Shown one piece after another: positions 43,359-53,244 of a stretch of DNA of 64,000 bases. The notes under the pieces are model-generated. The model saw only the letters and a list, made by a program, of their open reading frames with translations. It ran no database searches and was not told where the DNA came from. The stretch lies in contig CAVPHU010000005.1 of NCBI GenBank assembly GCA_963704815.1, forward strand, positions 564,724-628,723, given 5' to 3'. Source of the DNA: DATKWD01 sp963704815. Its GTDB lineage: Bacteria; Actinomycetota; Acidimicrobiia; Acidimicrobiales; Salinilacustritrichaceae. The position numbers were made by a program, and so were the translations under genes. Each line of letters begins with the position of its first letter. Positions within the stretch are counted from its first letter, which is position 1.

Positions 43359-45158
43359 ATGGGCACGTCGCGAACGAAGCGTTGGTCGTGGTCGTGGCTG
43401 GTCGCGGCGATGTTGGCCACCGTGGTCGTGGCGTCGCCGCCGGCCACCGCCGGCGAGCCACCCCCGTCCGTGCCGACCCCCGACTTCGACGGCAACGGGA
43501 CGACCGACGTCTTCTGGTACGCGCCGGGAGCCGCCGCCGACGAGATCTGGACGTGGAACGGCCTGACCTTCGACGTCCTTCCGACGTCGGTGTCGGGGAG
43601 CTATGAGCGGCTGTTCCTCGATGCCGACGGGGACGGCGACACCGACATCTTCTGGTACGCGCCCGGACCGCGCTCGGACTACCTCTGGAGAGCCACCGAT
43701 GCCGGCTTCGTCAGCTCGCCCCATCCCGTCAACGGCAGCTACCGGCCGCTGGTGCTCGATCGAGACGGCGACGGCGGCGACGAGATCTTCTGGTATGCCG
43801 CCGGGTCTCGGTCCGACCACCTCTGGACGTGGAGCGGCGAGAACTTCGCGAGCCGGCCGGTCGGGGTGAGGGGCTCCTACGAGCCGGTCGTGGCCGATCT
43901 CGACGGCGACGGCGGCGACGAGATCTTCTGGTATGCCGCGGGCTCGCCGCCCGACTACCTGTGGTCGTGGGACGACGGAGCGCTCGTCAGTCGACTGTTT
44001 CAGGTCACGGGGAGGTACTGGCCGTTCACCGCCGACAGCGACGGAGATGGCGATGCCGAGATCTTCTGGTACGCACCGGGTGGCGCCAAGGACTACCGCT
44101 GGGACCTCACCTCGGGTGCGGTGGTCAGCGACCCGTTCGAGATCAACGGCACCTACGAACCGCTCGTCGGAGACTTCGACGCCGACGGCCTCGACGAGGT
44201 CTTCCTGCACGCAGACGGCCCGGCTGGCGACTTCCTCTGGCAGTTGCACGCCGGCGGACCGCTCGGCGACTTCGCCGGCCTCGCCGATTCCGGCACCGGC
44301 GTCGCTCCGCTCGTCGGTGACTTCGACGGCGACCGGGCCACCGATGTGATCTTCGCCCGGCCCGACGAGACAGCGGTGTCGTGGTGGCGAGGGGGTGCCT
44401 CAGGCTTCGACGTGAGCCGAGTCGTCGTGGAGGGCAGCTCCCGGGTTCCACCCGAGAGCTCGCGAGCTCCGTTCTCGTCGACCCACGTGGTCGGGAACCG
44501 CACCCTGACCATCAACGCGTTCCTGCCGGTCGGGTCGGCTGCGGGTGTCACGTTGCTGCACCCGGTCGGGATCGTCGAGCGCGTGGGATGGCACCAGGCC
44601 CACGCCGGCAACCAGCCATCGCAGATCACCCCCGCGCCCACCGCCATCAGCCCACTCGTTCTTCCCTCTCGGGGTCGGGGGACCGGCCGTCAAACGGCGG
44701 CCGACATCCCCGTCGATCCGCACACGCGGGTCTGGGCTTCCGAGACGGGCACCGTGGCCCGAGCGGGCACCTACAACCTCCGCGAGACGAATGGGCGGCT
44801 GCACCCCGACATCTTCGTCGTGATCCGACCCGACTCGAATCCGTCCAAGGAAGTCACGATGCTGCACATGGTCGGTCTCCGGGTGCAGCCGGGCGACCGG
44901 GTCGAGGCCGGAGTGACGACCGTTGCCGACCACTCGCGTACGTTCCCCTTCGTCTCGCAGGTCGATGACTACACGGCCAGCCCGTCGTGGCCGCACATCC
45001 ACCTCGAGATCCGGAGCTACAAGGGGAGCAGCGTGGCGGGCACCTCAGGCGAAGCGACGCCGGCCGAGGTGGTGCCCAACACTCCGGCTGCCACCACCGA
45101 TTCCACCATGTGCGAGGACGAGGCCGCCGGCACGTTCGAGCCGTGCGGCGACGACTGA
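43359..45158 (+). CDS. Secreted FG-GAP-like repeat protein with M23-type C-terminal domain
   Basis: 599 residues. Signal peptide WSWLVAAMLATVVVASPPATA. Seven Asp-rich repeats about 46 residues apart, e.g. DADGDGDTDIFWYAPG, DLDGDGGDEIFWYAAG, likely Ca2+ loops of an FG-GAP/VCBS propeller; two repeat copies share 38 identical bases (43764-43801, 43902-43939). The C-terminal part (about 450-570) has VWASETGTVARAG, VTMLHMVGLRVQPGDRVEAG and PHIHLEI, the H-x-H of M23 peptidases, but the first zinc HxxxD motif is not evident, so catalysis is uncertain. Possible envelope-binding protein or degenerate endopeptidase. Confidence 0.8.
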   Translation: MGTSRTKRWSWSWLVAAMLATVVVASPPATAGEPPPSVPTPDFDGNGTTDVFWYAPGAAADEIWTWNGLTFDVLPTSVSGSYERLFLDADGDGDTDIFWYAPGPRSDYLWRATDAGFVSSPHPVNGSYRPLVLDRDGDGGDEIFWYAAGSRSDHLWTWSGENFASRPVGVRGSYEPVVADLDGDGGDEIFWYAAGSPPDYLWSWDDGALVSRLFQVTGRYWPFTADSDGDGDAEIFWYAPGGAKDYRWDLTSGAVVSDPFEINGTYEPLVGDFDADGLDEVFLHADGPAGDFLWQLHAGGPLGDFAGLADSGTGVAPLVGDFDGDRATDVIFARPDETAVSWWRGGASGFDVSRVVVEGSSRVPPESSRAPFSSTHVVGNRTLTINAFLPVGSAAGVTLLHPVGIVERVGWHQAHAGNQPSQITPAPTAISPLVLPSRGRGTGRQTAADIPVDPHTRVWASETGTVARAGTYNLRETNGRLHPDIFVVIRPDSNPSKEVTMLHMVGLRVQPGDRVEAGVTTVADHSRTFPFVSQVDDYTASPSWPHIHLEIRSYKGSSVAGTSGEATPAEVVPNTPAATTDSTMCEDEAAGTFEPCGDD

Positions 45159-45173
45159 GCCGGCTCGACCGTT

Positions 45174-47012
45174 TCAGGCGTCGAGCGCCGCGATCACGTC
45201 GGCGGTGATGGCTGCCAGGTCGTCCCCGGGCGACTGCTCGACTGCGAACACCACGGCATTGTCGGTCCGCGTCATGCGGATCTGTGTGGACGCGGTCGAT
45301 CCTTCCTCTGTGCTCAGCTTGTCGATCGTGTCGGGGTCGACGGCCTGCACCTCGAGCAAGAAGCGGCGGTCGAGCTCGGGGAGACGGCAGGTGCGACCGT
45401 CCTTGGCGAGTTCGTTCGCCAGGTAGGCCGCTGCGGCGTCGTCACTCGAGAAGATGTAGATGCCCGCTGCGGGGGAGAAGTCGAACGGAACCCTCACCTC
45501 GGTCGGGATCTCGATGTCCTGGTCGCAGTCGGACACGTCGTAGTCGGGGTTGATGGGGTCGACTCCGAACCGGCTGGTGAGCGCGGCGCTTGCGTCCGCG
45601 ACCGAGAATCCGACCGACTCGGGCGGCGTGGTGGCCGGTGGCTGGCCGGCCTGATCGATGGGCTCGGCGTCGTCGCCGCCTCCGACGATCACCACGGCGA
45701 CGACGACAAGGAGGACGGCCGCCACGACTCCTCCGATGATGTAAGGAAGCCGTTTCGGCGTGCGGGCCCGATCGGTGAGTTCGACGACATCGGCCTCGAC
45801 GGGTGCGTGGGTCGGGACCGGTGGCGTGGCCGGCGGTGGCGCCGGCGTCACGGGTGGGGCCGTTGGTGGCGGCGCAGGCGGAGCCGGCTCGGCGACCATG
45901 ATCGGTACGGCAACCGGCGTGGGCGGTGGGACGTCGGCGTCGTCGGCGATCCCGATGCGCCGAGCGGCGTGATGGGCTGCGCCGCGAGCGATGCCGTGCT
46001 TGGGGTCGCTGTCGACGGCCACCGGTCGGCCGAGCTCGCTCGTGACCATCTGGCCGATCAGCGGAATGCGGCTCGAGCCACCGACCAGCAGGACCGAATC
46101 GAGCTGGTCGGGGACGATGTCGGCTCGGTGCAGCGCCGACCGGAGCGAGTCGATGGTCGCCGAGAGGAGCGGCCGAATGCGTTCTTCGAACTCCGTCCGG
46201 GTCAGCCGCACCTGGGACGAACGCCCGGGAAGGATGACCGGTATCACCGTCTCGGTCGTGGCCGACAGCGCGATCTTGGCGTCGACGCACTCGCTGCGAA
46301 GCCGCTCGATGTGACTCCGGACGCCGGGGTCTTCGGCGTCGAGTCCGTCGATGCCGTCGACGTGGTCAGTGACGAAGTCGAAGACGGCCGCGTCGAAATC
46401 GAGGCCGCCGAGTGCCTCGATGCCCGCGGGCCGCCCGACGATCTCGAATGCGAGACCGTTGCGTCGGATGATTGCGGCGTCAAAGGTGCCGCCGCCGAGG
46501 TCGTAGACGGCGACGGTGGCACCGTCGGGCACCCGGTTGCGGGTGGCGTAGTCGATGGCAGCGGCCTCGGGCTCGGTGAGAAGTGCGGCCGAAGGCAGGT
46601 CGGCGCGGTCGACCACCTGCTCCAGCAAGGAGCGGCGATAGTCGCCCCAGTTCGCCGGGTGGGTGATCGTGATCGCCGCAGGCGGGCCGCCCTGCCGCTC
46701 GGTGACGACTCCGAGGGTCCATTCGAGCAGCTCGGCCATCAGCATCTGGGTGGCCACCGGCGTGCCGCCCAGCACGACCGGAGCGGGGTCACCCAGTCGG
46801 CGCTTGAACTCGCGGGCGATGCGATCGGGTTCGGTCATGCCCCGCCGTCGGGCCGGCTCGCCCACCAGCCAGCTGCCATCGGGCCCGAGCCACACGATCG
46901 AGGCCACGACCGGATGCTGGCTCGAGAGGTTGATCATCTCGCCGTGGCCGTCGATGACCACGGCAGCCGCGGTGAACGTGGTGCCCAGGTCGATGCCGGC
47001 GGTGTAGGTCAT
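45174..47012 (-). CDS. Membrane-anchored Hsp70-type ATPase with external domain
   Basis: 612 residues. Hsp70 ATPase domain: GIDLGTTFTAAAV (7-), TEPEAAAIDYA (147-), VYDLGGGTFDAAI (169-), LLVGGSSRIPLIG (308-). The normal substrate-binding domain is absent; instead a Pro/Ala-rich linker (362-404), one helix LPYIIGGVVAAVLLVVVAVVIV (422-443) and an external domain (450-612) with two-Cys segments. So ATPase inside, sensor or ligand domain outside. The ATG overlaps the LuxR-type stop (ATGA), so it is coupled with that regulator. No DnaJ or GrpE gene is near. Convergent with the FG-GAP gene, 15 bp apart. Confidence 0.85.
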   Translation of the reverse strand: MTYTAGIDLGTTFTAAAVVIDGHGEMINLSSQHPVVASIVWLGPDGSWLVGEPARRRGMTEPDRIAREFKRRLGDPAPVVLGGTPVATQMLMAELLEWTLGVVTERQGGPPAAITITHPANWGDYRRSLLEQVVDRADLPSAALLTEPEAAAIDYATRNRVPDGATVAVYDLGGGTFDAAIIRRNGLAFEIVGRPAGIEALGGLDFDAAVFDFVTDHVDGIDGLDAEDPGVRSHIERLRSECVDAKIALSATTETVIPVILPGRSSQVRLTRTEFEERIRPLLSATIDSLRSALHRADIVPDQLDSVLLVGGSSRIPLIGQMVTSELGRPVAVDSDPKHGIARGAAHHAARRIGIADDADVPPPTPVAVPIMVAEPAPPAPPPTAPPVTPAPPPATPPVPTHAPVEADVVELTDRARTPKRLPYIIGGVVAAVLLVVVAVVIVGGGDDAEPIDQAGQPPATTPPESVGFSVADASAALTSRFGVDPINPDYDVSDCDQDIEIPTEVRVPFDFSPAAGIYIFSSDDAAAAYLANELAKDGRTCRLPELDRRFLLEVQAVDPDTIDKLSTEEGSTASTQIRMTRTDNAVVFAVEQSPGDDLAAITADVIAALDA

Positions 47013-49824
47013 TGCACCTCTTCCTCGGAGTTTCCAGTGTCGTGACCGAACTGCTGGGCGCACGCGACCGTGAGCTTGACCCGACCGTCGATCTGCAGTT
47101 TCGCGTAGATGTTCCGCAGGTGGGTCTCGACCGTGCGCCGCGATCCGCCCCGGGCGTGCGCGATTTGAGCGTTGGTGAGTCCTTGGGCGAGGAGTTCGGC
47201 GATCGCCGTCTCGGTCTGGGTGAGGGCGCCCCACCCGGTCAGCGTGTTCGGCGTCACTGCCGCGGGTCCGTCGGGCAGCTGCACCCGAACCTGTTGCGCC
47301 GAGGCCGTCGCCCCGCACCCCTCGTAGATCTCGATCGCGCGACGGAGGTTGGCCGCCGAGGACTCGGGATCGGCGCTGTTCACCAGGCACTCGGCGAACT
47401 CGAGCCGCCGGTCGGTGGCGGCGAGGTCGGCGAGCGCGGCCTCCGCGTCGGCCCGATCGTGGCTGCACACGGCCCGCATCGAGCGCGGCCGACGCCCCGA
47501 GCCGGCCCGATCCCGTGAGGGCCGAGGCGCGCTCGATCGACGCGATCGTGTCGATCATCACCTCGTCGTCGCCGTCCTGCCACGCGAGCCAGAAACGGTC
47601 CCAGCGCGAGGAACGGCCGACGCGTCGAGCCTCCCATCGTTCCGAGGAAGTCCCAGGTCGCCTCGAGTCCGGCCCGGGCATCGGCGACCCGGCCCTCCGC
47701 AATACGCATCCGGGCCTGAGCGAGGATGCCGTACACCAGCCCGAGTTGGCTGCCGCCTCGTCGGAGTGAGCTTCGAAGCAGTTCATAGGACTGGCGGGCC
47801 GCCTCGGGACCCCCGGTGTGCAGGAGCGACAGGGTGAGGATGGCCTCGGCCCACAGCCGAGCTTGGGTCGTCCTGGTCCGGTCGGCGAGGTCGAGCACCG
47901 TCTCGGCCTCGGCCACCGCCTGGTCGAGCTCGCCCCGATGGAAGTGTCCCGCCGCCGCGAGGGCGCCGTAGAGCGGCAGCGACCAACCCAGGTGCCGCCC
48001 GATGGCGAGCTCGGTTCCGCGTCCGGCCATGGCGTCGACGAGGTCGAGGTCGCCCGCGTTCAACGCGTTGATCCCGGCGTACAGGCAGGGGGTGAATCCG
48101 TGAGCTCGGCCCGAGGGGTCGGCGTCGGCGAAGGCCACGGCTCGCTCGGCCAGGCGGAGCCCGTCGGCCACGTGGTCGCGATACATCGCGACCCGAGCCA
48201 ACACTCCCACGCTCACGCTCTGTCCCACCAGATCGCCCAGCTCCTCGGCGAGCACCTGTGCGTCGGTGGCGAATCCGTGCGCACCCTCGATGTCACCGCG
48301 AAGGAGCGAGGCGGTCGCTGACGCAGCCAACACTGCGGCTCGTTCCCGGTCGGTTCGCACCGCATGCGCTGCCTGCTCCAGGTGGGTCAGTGCCAGCGCC
48401 GGGTCGCCCATCAGCGAGGCCAGCCCGGCAAGGCGCATCCGCGGCATGAACGCGTGCTCGTCGGGCGTCGTGTCGAGGAGCCAGGTGGCGAGCTGCTGGG
48501 CCTCGTCGAGCTGCCCGGCGGCGGTGTAGGCCTCCACACGTGCCCGTTCGATGACTTGCCGGAGTGCGAGGTCATCCCGACACAGCTCGGCAGCCAGATC
48601 GAGGAACCGACGTGCCGATTCGGGGTCAACCGGTGCGGTCTCGGCCGCCGCGAGACGAAGGCGCTCGACGGTCTCGGGGTCGTCGGTCCCGCTGCCCGAC
48701 ATGATCAGGTGCGAGCCCACCAGCGCAGCTGGGGCGCCACGCTGGGCCAGCACCCCGGCCAATTGCTGGTGAATCGCCGCTCGCACCGGCGCCGGAATCG
48801 TCTCGTAGACGGCTTCGCGTACCAGCTGATGGCGGAAGCGAATGGTGTCGTCGGTTCCCTCCAGGAGGTTGGCCCGCAACGCCGCGCTGATGGGTTCGGA
48901 GAGTTGCAGGACCGGGACGCCGAGCACTGCCGACAACGCATCGACGTCGAGGTCGCCACCCTGCACTGCCGCGGCGCGGAGCAGATCGGCGATCTCGCGA
49001 CCCGATCTCTGCAGCTCGCGCTCGACGACGTCTGCGAGCGCGGGTGGCACGCCATGGTCGACGGTCTCGATCAGATCGGCTCGTTCGACCAGGCCACCGG
49101 CCTGCAGCAGTCCCGCAGCGAGCTCGTGGAGCAGGAACGGGTTCCCGGCGGCGCCAGCCGCTCGGTCGATGAGGCTCGACCCCGGCGAGCCGCCGCACAA
49201 GAGCGGAAGGAGCGCCTGGACCTCGTCGTCGTCGAAAGGTGGCACGTCCACCTCGATGGCGCCCAACGTCCGGAGGTCGGAGGCGAGGCGGGCCGTCTCG
49301 GGGAGACCGGACCGATGGCTCACCAGGAGGACCAGCGGGTGCGTGCGGGTCAGCTCGGCGAGTGCGACCACGGCCTCCAGGGACGACGGGTCGGCCCACT
49401 GGAGGTCGTCGAGGACCAGCAGCGTCGGGTGCTGGCAATGAGGTTCGACGGCGGCCAGCAGGCTCTCGATCGCATCGAATCGGTGCCCGTGGACACCGGG
49501 CCGGACGAGGCCGTCGGGCGAGTCGCCGGCTCTGACGGAGAGGACTTCGGGAGCGAGCAGGCGTTCGCCGGCGGTCGAGCGCACCGAGCCCATGGCCCCG
49601 AAGGTGACTGACCGGTCGAACTCGCCCGCCGCTCCACTCCACACGCTCAGGCCGAGTTGCCGTGCGTGGCCGATGGCGAACTCGGCGAGCGTGCTCTTCC
49701 CGATCCCGGCTTCGCCGGTCAGTCGCACGATGGCGCCGATTCCATCGAGGTCGCAGCGACCGATGGGTGCGGTCACCGCCTGTTCGAGCGAAGGACGGGC
49801 GATGCGCACCGTCGATTCGGTCAT
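47009..49824 (-). CDS. Large ATPase regulator with LuxR-type HTH, two apparent frameshifts
   Basis: Roughly 938 residues if repaired. The N-terminal STAND/AAA-like ATPase has RLTGEAGIGKSTLAEFAIGHA (Walker A) and PTLLVLDDLQWADPSSLEAV (Walker B), followed by long TPR-like helices, and the C-terminal HTH LTQTETAIAELLAQGLTNAQIAHARGGSRRTVETHLRNIYAKLQ is a clear LuxR fold. The frame changes near 47605 (LGTMGGS to RWDRFWLAWQDGDDEVMIDTIASIERAS) and near 47490 (to RAVCSHDRADAEAALADL). MalT/LAL-type regulators of this build sense a ligand. It overlaps both neighbours by 4 bases. Start ATG 49824. Confidence 0.8.
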
Positions 49825-50903
49825 CCAGGCGTGCCACGCGCGAGCGGAGCGTGGGGATAGTCGTCGAGGACGAGGCGGGCGAACCGCTCGCACTCCGGCT
49901 CGTGGGGGTAGCCGCTGAGGATGAACGCATCGATCCCGACCTCGCGGTAGGCGTCGAGCTTGGCCCTCACCTGGTCGGGGTCGCCCACGATGGCGGCGCC
50001 GGCACCGCTGCGCGCCCGGCCGATGCCGGTCCACAGGTTCGCCTCGACGAACCCGTCATCGGTCGCCGACTCGCGGAGCTCGGCCTGTCGCTGCACCCCC
50101 ACCGATGCAGCGTCGAGCGACCGGTTGCGGATCGCCTCGCCGGTCTCGGGGTCGAGCTTCGAGACGAGGTGTCGGGCGGCAGCTCGCGCGTCGTCCTCGG
50201 TTGCTCGCACGATCACGTGGGTCCGCAGGCCGTACCGGAGCGACCGCCCCTTCGCCTCGGCTCTCGTGCGCATGTCGGTCACGGTCTCTGCGACGGCGGC
50301 CACGGTGTCGGGCCATGTCAGGAAGACGTCGGCGGCGGCTGCGGCCGTGTCCTTCGCTGCCGGTGAGAATCCACCGAAGTAGAACGGCGGACACGTGCCG
50401 TCGACCGTGCGGACGCGCGGCGGATCGAGGTCGAGCTGGTGGAACTCGCCGTCCAGCTCGAGGTGCTCGCCGTTCAGCAGCGTCCGGAGAGCTGTCATCA
50501 CCTCGAGGGTTCGCTGGTAGCGGGGCTCGCTCTCGAGGCTCTCGCCGGGCCGATCGCTCGAGATGATGTTGATGGTCAGCCGACCGCCGAGCATCTGGTC
50601 GAGGGTCGCCAGTTGGCGGGCGAGTTGGGGCACCCACAATTCGCCGCAGCGGACCGCGACGAGGAGCTGGATCTGGTCGATGAGGGCCGCCACACCACCG
50701 GCGAACGCAACGGAATCGATGCCCAGGGCGTAGCCCGACGGCAGCAGGATGTTGTCGTAGCCGTTGTGGTCGGCCGCCAAGGTGATGTCGCGGCAGTGGG
50801 GCCAGGACGAGAGCAACGCCGGGTCGGAAACGCCGAGATATTCGTAGTCGTCGTCGCACAGCGCCGCGAACCACGCCACCTCTGGCGGCTCGACCGATGT
50901 CAC
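49821..50903 (-). CDS. LLM-class flavin monooxygenase (SsuD-like)
   Basis: 360 residues. The luciferase-like fold is clear from DNILLPSGYALGIDSVAFAGG, VRCGELWVPQLARQLATLDQMLGGRLTINIISSDRPGE, CPPFYFGGFSPAAKDTAAAAADVFLTWPDT and IVGDPDQVRAKLDAYREVGIDAFILSGYPHEPECERFARLVL. The end is typical of SsuD-type alkanesulfonate monooxygenases, which need FMNH2 from a separate reductase; none is here. It is first in the operon with the LuxR regulator and Hsp70. Confidence 0.87.
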   Translation of the reverse strand: MTSVEPPEVAWFAALCDDDYEYLGVSDPALLSSWPHCRDITLAADHNGYDNILLPSGYALGIDSVAFAGGVAALIDQIQLLVAVRCGELWVPQLARQLATLDQMLGGRLTINIISSDRPGESLESEPRYQRTLEVMTALRTLLNGEHLELDGEFHQLDLDPPRVRTVDGTCPPFYFGGFSPAAKDTAAAAADVFLTWPDTVAAVAETVTDMRTRAEAKGRSLRYGLRTHVIVRATEDDARAAARHLVSKLDPETGEAIRNRSLDAASVGVQRQAELRESATDDGFVEANLWTGIGRARSGAGAAIVGDPDQVRAKLDAYREVGIDAFILSGYPHEPECERFARLVLDDYPHAPLARGTPG

Positions 50904-50931
50904 GCCGCGAAGCTAGTGGCGGCGGAGCCGG

Positions 50932-51792
50932 TCAGGTGATGGCGCCTTCACGGAACACGATCATCGAGACGTCGATCTCGGTGCCGTTTCCCACGCCGCT
51001 GAATCCGGTGTCCAACAGGGCGGCCCATGCCGATCCCGGTTCGAGGGTCATGGTTGCCGGATTGCCGAGGAAGCCCGGCTGGTGGGTGAACGTGCCGTAG
51101 TACGTGAGCAGCTCGCCTTCGTCGTCGACCCCGAAGAGCGTGTGGACGGCAGGCGGGGGGCCCTCATCGCTGCGGTTCGCGTTCTCGATGGTGAGGCCAT
51201 ACGACAGCGGGGGTTCGAGGTCGGTGTTTGCGGCGGAGGCGGTCTGCGTTCCCTCCACCGTCGGGTCCAACACCATCTCGTCGGCGAGGGACATCGGGAT
51301 CCCGAAGTCGGCGGTCGCCGCCGCGAAGCCCTCGTTGTCGGTCTGGAACAACACGGGGTGGAAGTAGTCGGTCGGAGCGGGCTCGAGCCCGGCGTCGGCC
51401 GGAAGGGTGGGTGGCTCGCCCGTGCCGGTGATGCCGATCCATGCGGTCGCGAAGCCACCGGCTCCGTGCGACGTTCCATCGGTCATCAGGTCGCGGCAAC
51501 TGAGGTGCTGGAGCGCGAACATCGCCTGCCCATCGGGGGTGGCCCTGACCTCGAGGTCGGCGGGAACGAGGGCCTCGGCCGATACGGCGTCGACGGGGGT
51601 TGCCATGCCGATCCGCTCGCAGCCCACGAGATCGAGCATCTGAGCGTCCGAACGCTCCGCTGAGACCTCGCTGCTCGCAGTCGCTTCGGGCGGCGCGGCG
51701 TCGGTCGCGGTGTTCGACCCGCCGTCGTCGCCGCACGCAGCGGCAAGGATGACCAGGGTTGCAGCGATGGCCATGAGAACTCGGCGGTGCAT
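50932..51792 (-). CDS. Lipoprotein of unknown function
   Basis: 286 residues. Signal MHRRVLMAIAATLVILAAAC with lipobox LAAAC, Cys20. A Thr/Ala/Pro-rich linker, then a folded region with Cys in VGCERIGMATPVDAV and LQHLSCRDLMTDG. No family recognised. It is divergent from the FAD oxidoreductase operon. The ATG at 51792 was preferred because upstream codons lack a signal sequence. Confidence 0.7.
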   Translation of the reverse strand: MHRRVLMAIAATLVILAAACGDDGGSNTATDAAPPEATASSEVSAERSDAQMLDLVGCERIGMATPVDAVSAEALVPADLEVRATPDGQAMFALQHLSCRDLMTDGTSHGAGGFATAWIGITGTGEPPTLPADAGLEPAPTDYFHPVLFQTDNEGFAAATADFGIPMSLADEMVLDPTVEGTQTASAANTDLEPPLSYGLTIENANRSDEGPPPAVHTLFGVDDEGELLTYYGTFTHQPGFLGNPATMTLEPGSAWAALLDTGFSGVGNGTEIDVSMIVFREGAIT

Positions 51793-52002
51793 GTCGGACT
51801 CCTGTTCCGGACCTTGGTGGGTCCTGCCTCCAAGCCTCCGCTGCAGGGTGGGAAGGGCCAAGGGCCGAACGACCCGAACCGGGCGGGCCATCGGTCGGCA
51901 CCCCGAGAAGCTGCCCGGATGCCCGCCGGGGCAGGCGTTGCATCCGAACTCGCAGATCGGGACGTAGGAGGGGCAGAGTCCACTCCACCCTTGGGAGCCC
52001 GT

Positions 52003-53244
52003 GTGAAGATCGCAATCGTCGGTTCAGGCATCGCCGGTCTCGGGTGTGCCCACATCCTCGGCCCGGACCACGAGGTGACGGTGTTCGAGGCGTCGTCGAA
52101 GCTCGGCGGTCACACCAACACCATCGTCGTCGACGATCCGGAGGCGGGTCCGCTCGGTGTCGACACCGGCTTCATCGTCCACAACCGACGCAACTACCCC
52201 AACCTCGTTCGGCTGTTCGCAGACCTGGGCGTCGAGACCCAGGCGTCGGAGATGAGCTTCGGGGTCCACGACCGGACGACGGGCTTCGCCTACCGCGCCT
52301 CGGGTCCCAACACGCTGCTGGCCAGCCGTCGCAACGCGCTGCGCGCCGACTGGTGGCGCATGCTCGTCGACATTCCCCGGTTCTGGCGCGACGCTCGACA
52401 GGTGCTGGCCGACGGCGACACCTCCCTGACCCTGGCCGAGTTCCTCGACGAGCAGGGCTACTCCCAGGCCCTGGTCGATCTGCACCTGATTCCGATGGGC
52501 GCGTCGATCTGGTCGGCCGACCCGACCCGTTTCGCCGAGTTCCCGGCCGTCAGCCTGTTCGGATTCCTCGAGAACCACGGGCTCCTCGGCCTGCGCGATC
52601 GACCGAAGTGGCGGACCGTCGTCGGCGGGAGTCAGCGCTACATCGACGCCATCACGGCCCGATTCGACGGAACGATCGTCACCGACGCTCCGGTCACCGG
52701 CGTGCTGCGAACCGAAGGGGGAGTCGAGGTCACGGCGCGAGGCGCGACCGAGAGGTTCGACCGAGTCGTGCTGGCCTGTCACACCGATCAGATCCTCGAA
52801 CTGCTCGCCGATGCGACGCCCGACGAGAAGGACATCCTCGGGTCCATCGACTACCAGCCCAACGACGCGACCTTGCACACCGACACATCGGTCATGGCCC
52901 CCCAACGTCGGGCCTGGTCGGCGTGGAACTACGAGATCGTCGAGGACTCCGAAGAGGCGACCCTGACCTACGACCTCACGACGCTGCAGCGTCTTCCCGG
53001 GAGCCGCAGGTACCTGGTGAGTCTCAACCTGGACGATCGCATCGACCCCTCCAAGGTCATCGGCCGCTTCCGCTACGCCCACCCCGTCTTCGACCGCGAT
53101 GCCATCGAGGCCCAGGGTCGCCTGCCCGAGATCGACGGCGTCGACGGGGTGCACTTCGCCGGCGCGTGGGCCGGTCACGGCTTCCACGAGGACGGGCTCA
53201 CCTCGGCCATCGCGACGTGTGCACGTATGGGCGTGACGTGGTGA
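52003..53244 (+). CDS. FAD-dependent amine-oxidase-type protein (UfaD/RSP_1091-like)
   Basis: 413 residues. FAD site VKIAIVGSGIAGLGCAHILGPDHEVTVFEASSKLGGHTNT at the N terminus; VDTGFIVHNRRNYPNLVRLFADLGV is the family's distinctive stretch; the end is GVHFAGAWAGHGFHEDGLTSAI. Such proteins lie next to DUF1365 and CFA-synthase-like genes in many bacteria, and, as I recall, a member takes part in furan-fatty-acid synthesis in Rhodobacter. GTG start at 52003; it overlaps the next gene by 4 bases. The 210-bp upstream spacer has an imperfect hairpin at 51911-51933. Confidence 0.85.
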   Translation: MKIAIVGSGIAGLGCAHILGPDHEVTVFEASSKLGGHTNTIVVDDPEAGPLGVDTGFIVHNRRNYPNLVRLFADLGVETQASEMSFGVHDRTTGFAYRASGPNTLLASRRNALRADWWRMLVDIPRFWRDARQVLADGDTSLTLAEFLDEQGYSQALVDLHLIPMGASIWSADPTRFAEFPAVSLFGFLENHGLLGLRDRPKWRTVVGGSQRYIDAITARFDGTIVTDAPVTGVLRTEGGVEVTARGATERFDRVVLACHTDQILELLADATPDEKDILGSIDYQPNDATLHTDTSVMAPQRRAWSAWNYEIVEDSEEATLTYDLTTLQRLPGSRRYLVSLNLDDRIDPSKVIGRFRYAHPVFDRDAIEAQGRLPEIDGVDGVHFAGAWAGHGFHEDGLTSAIATCARMGVTW

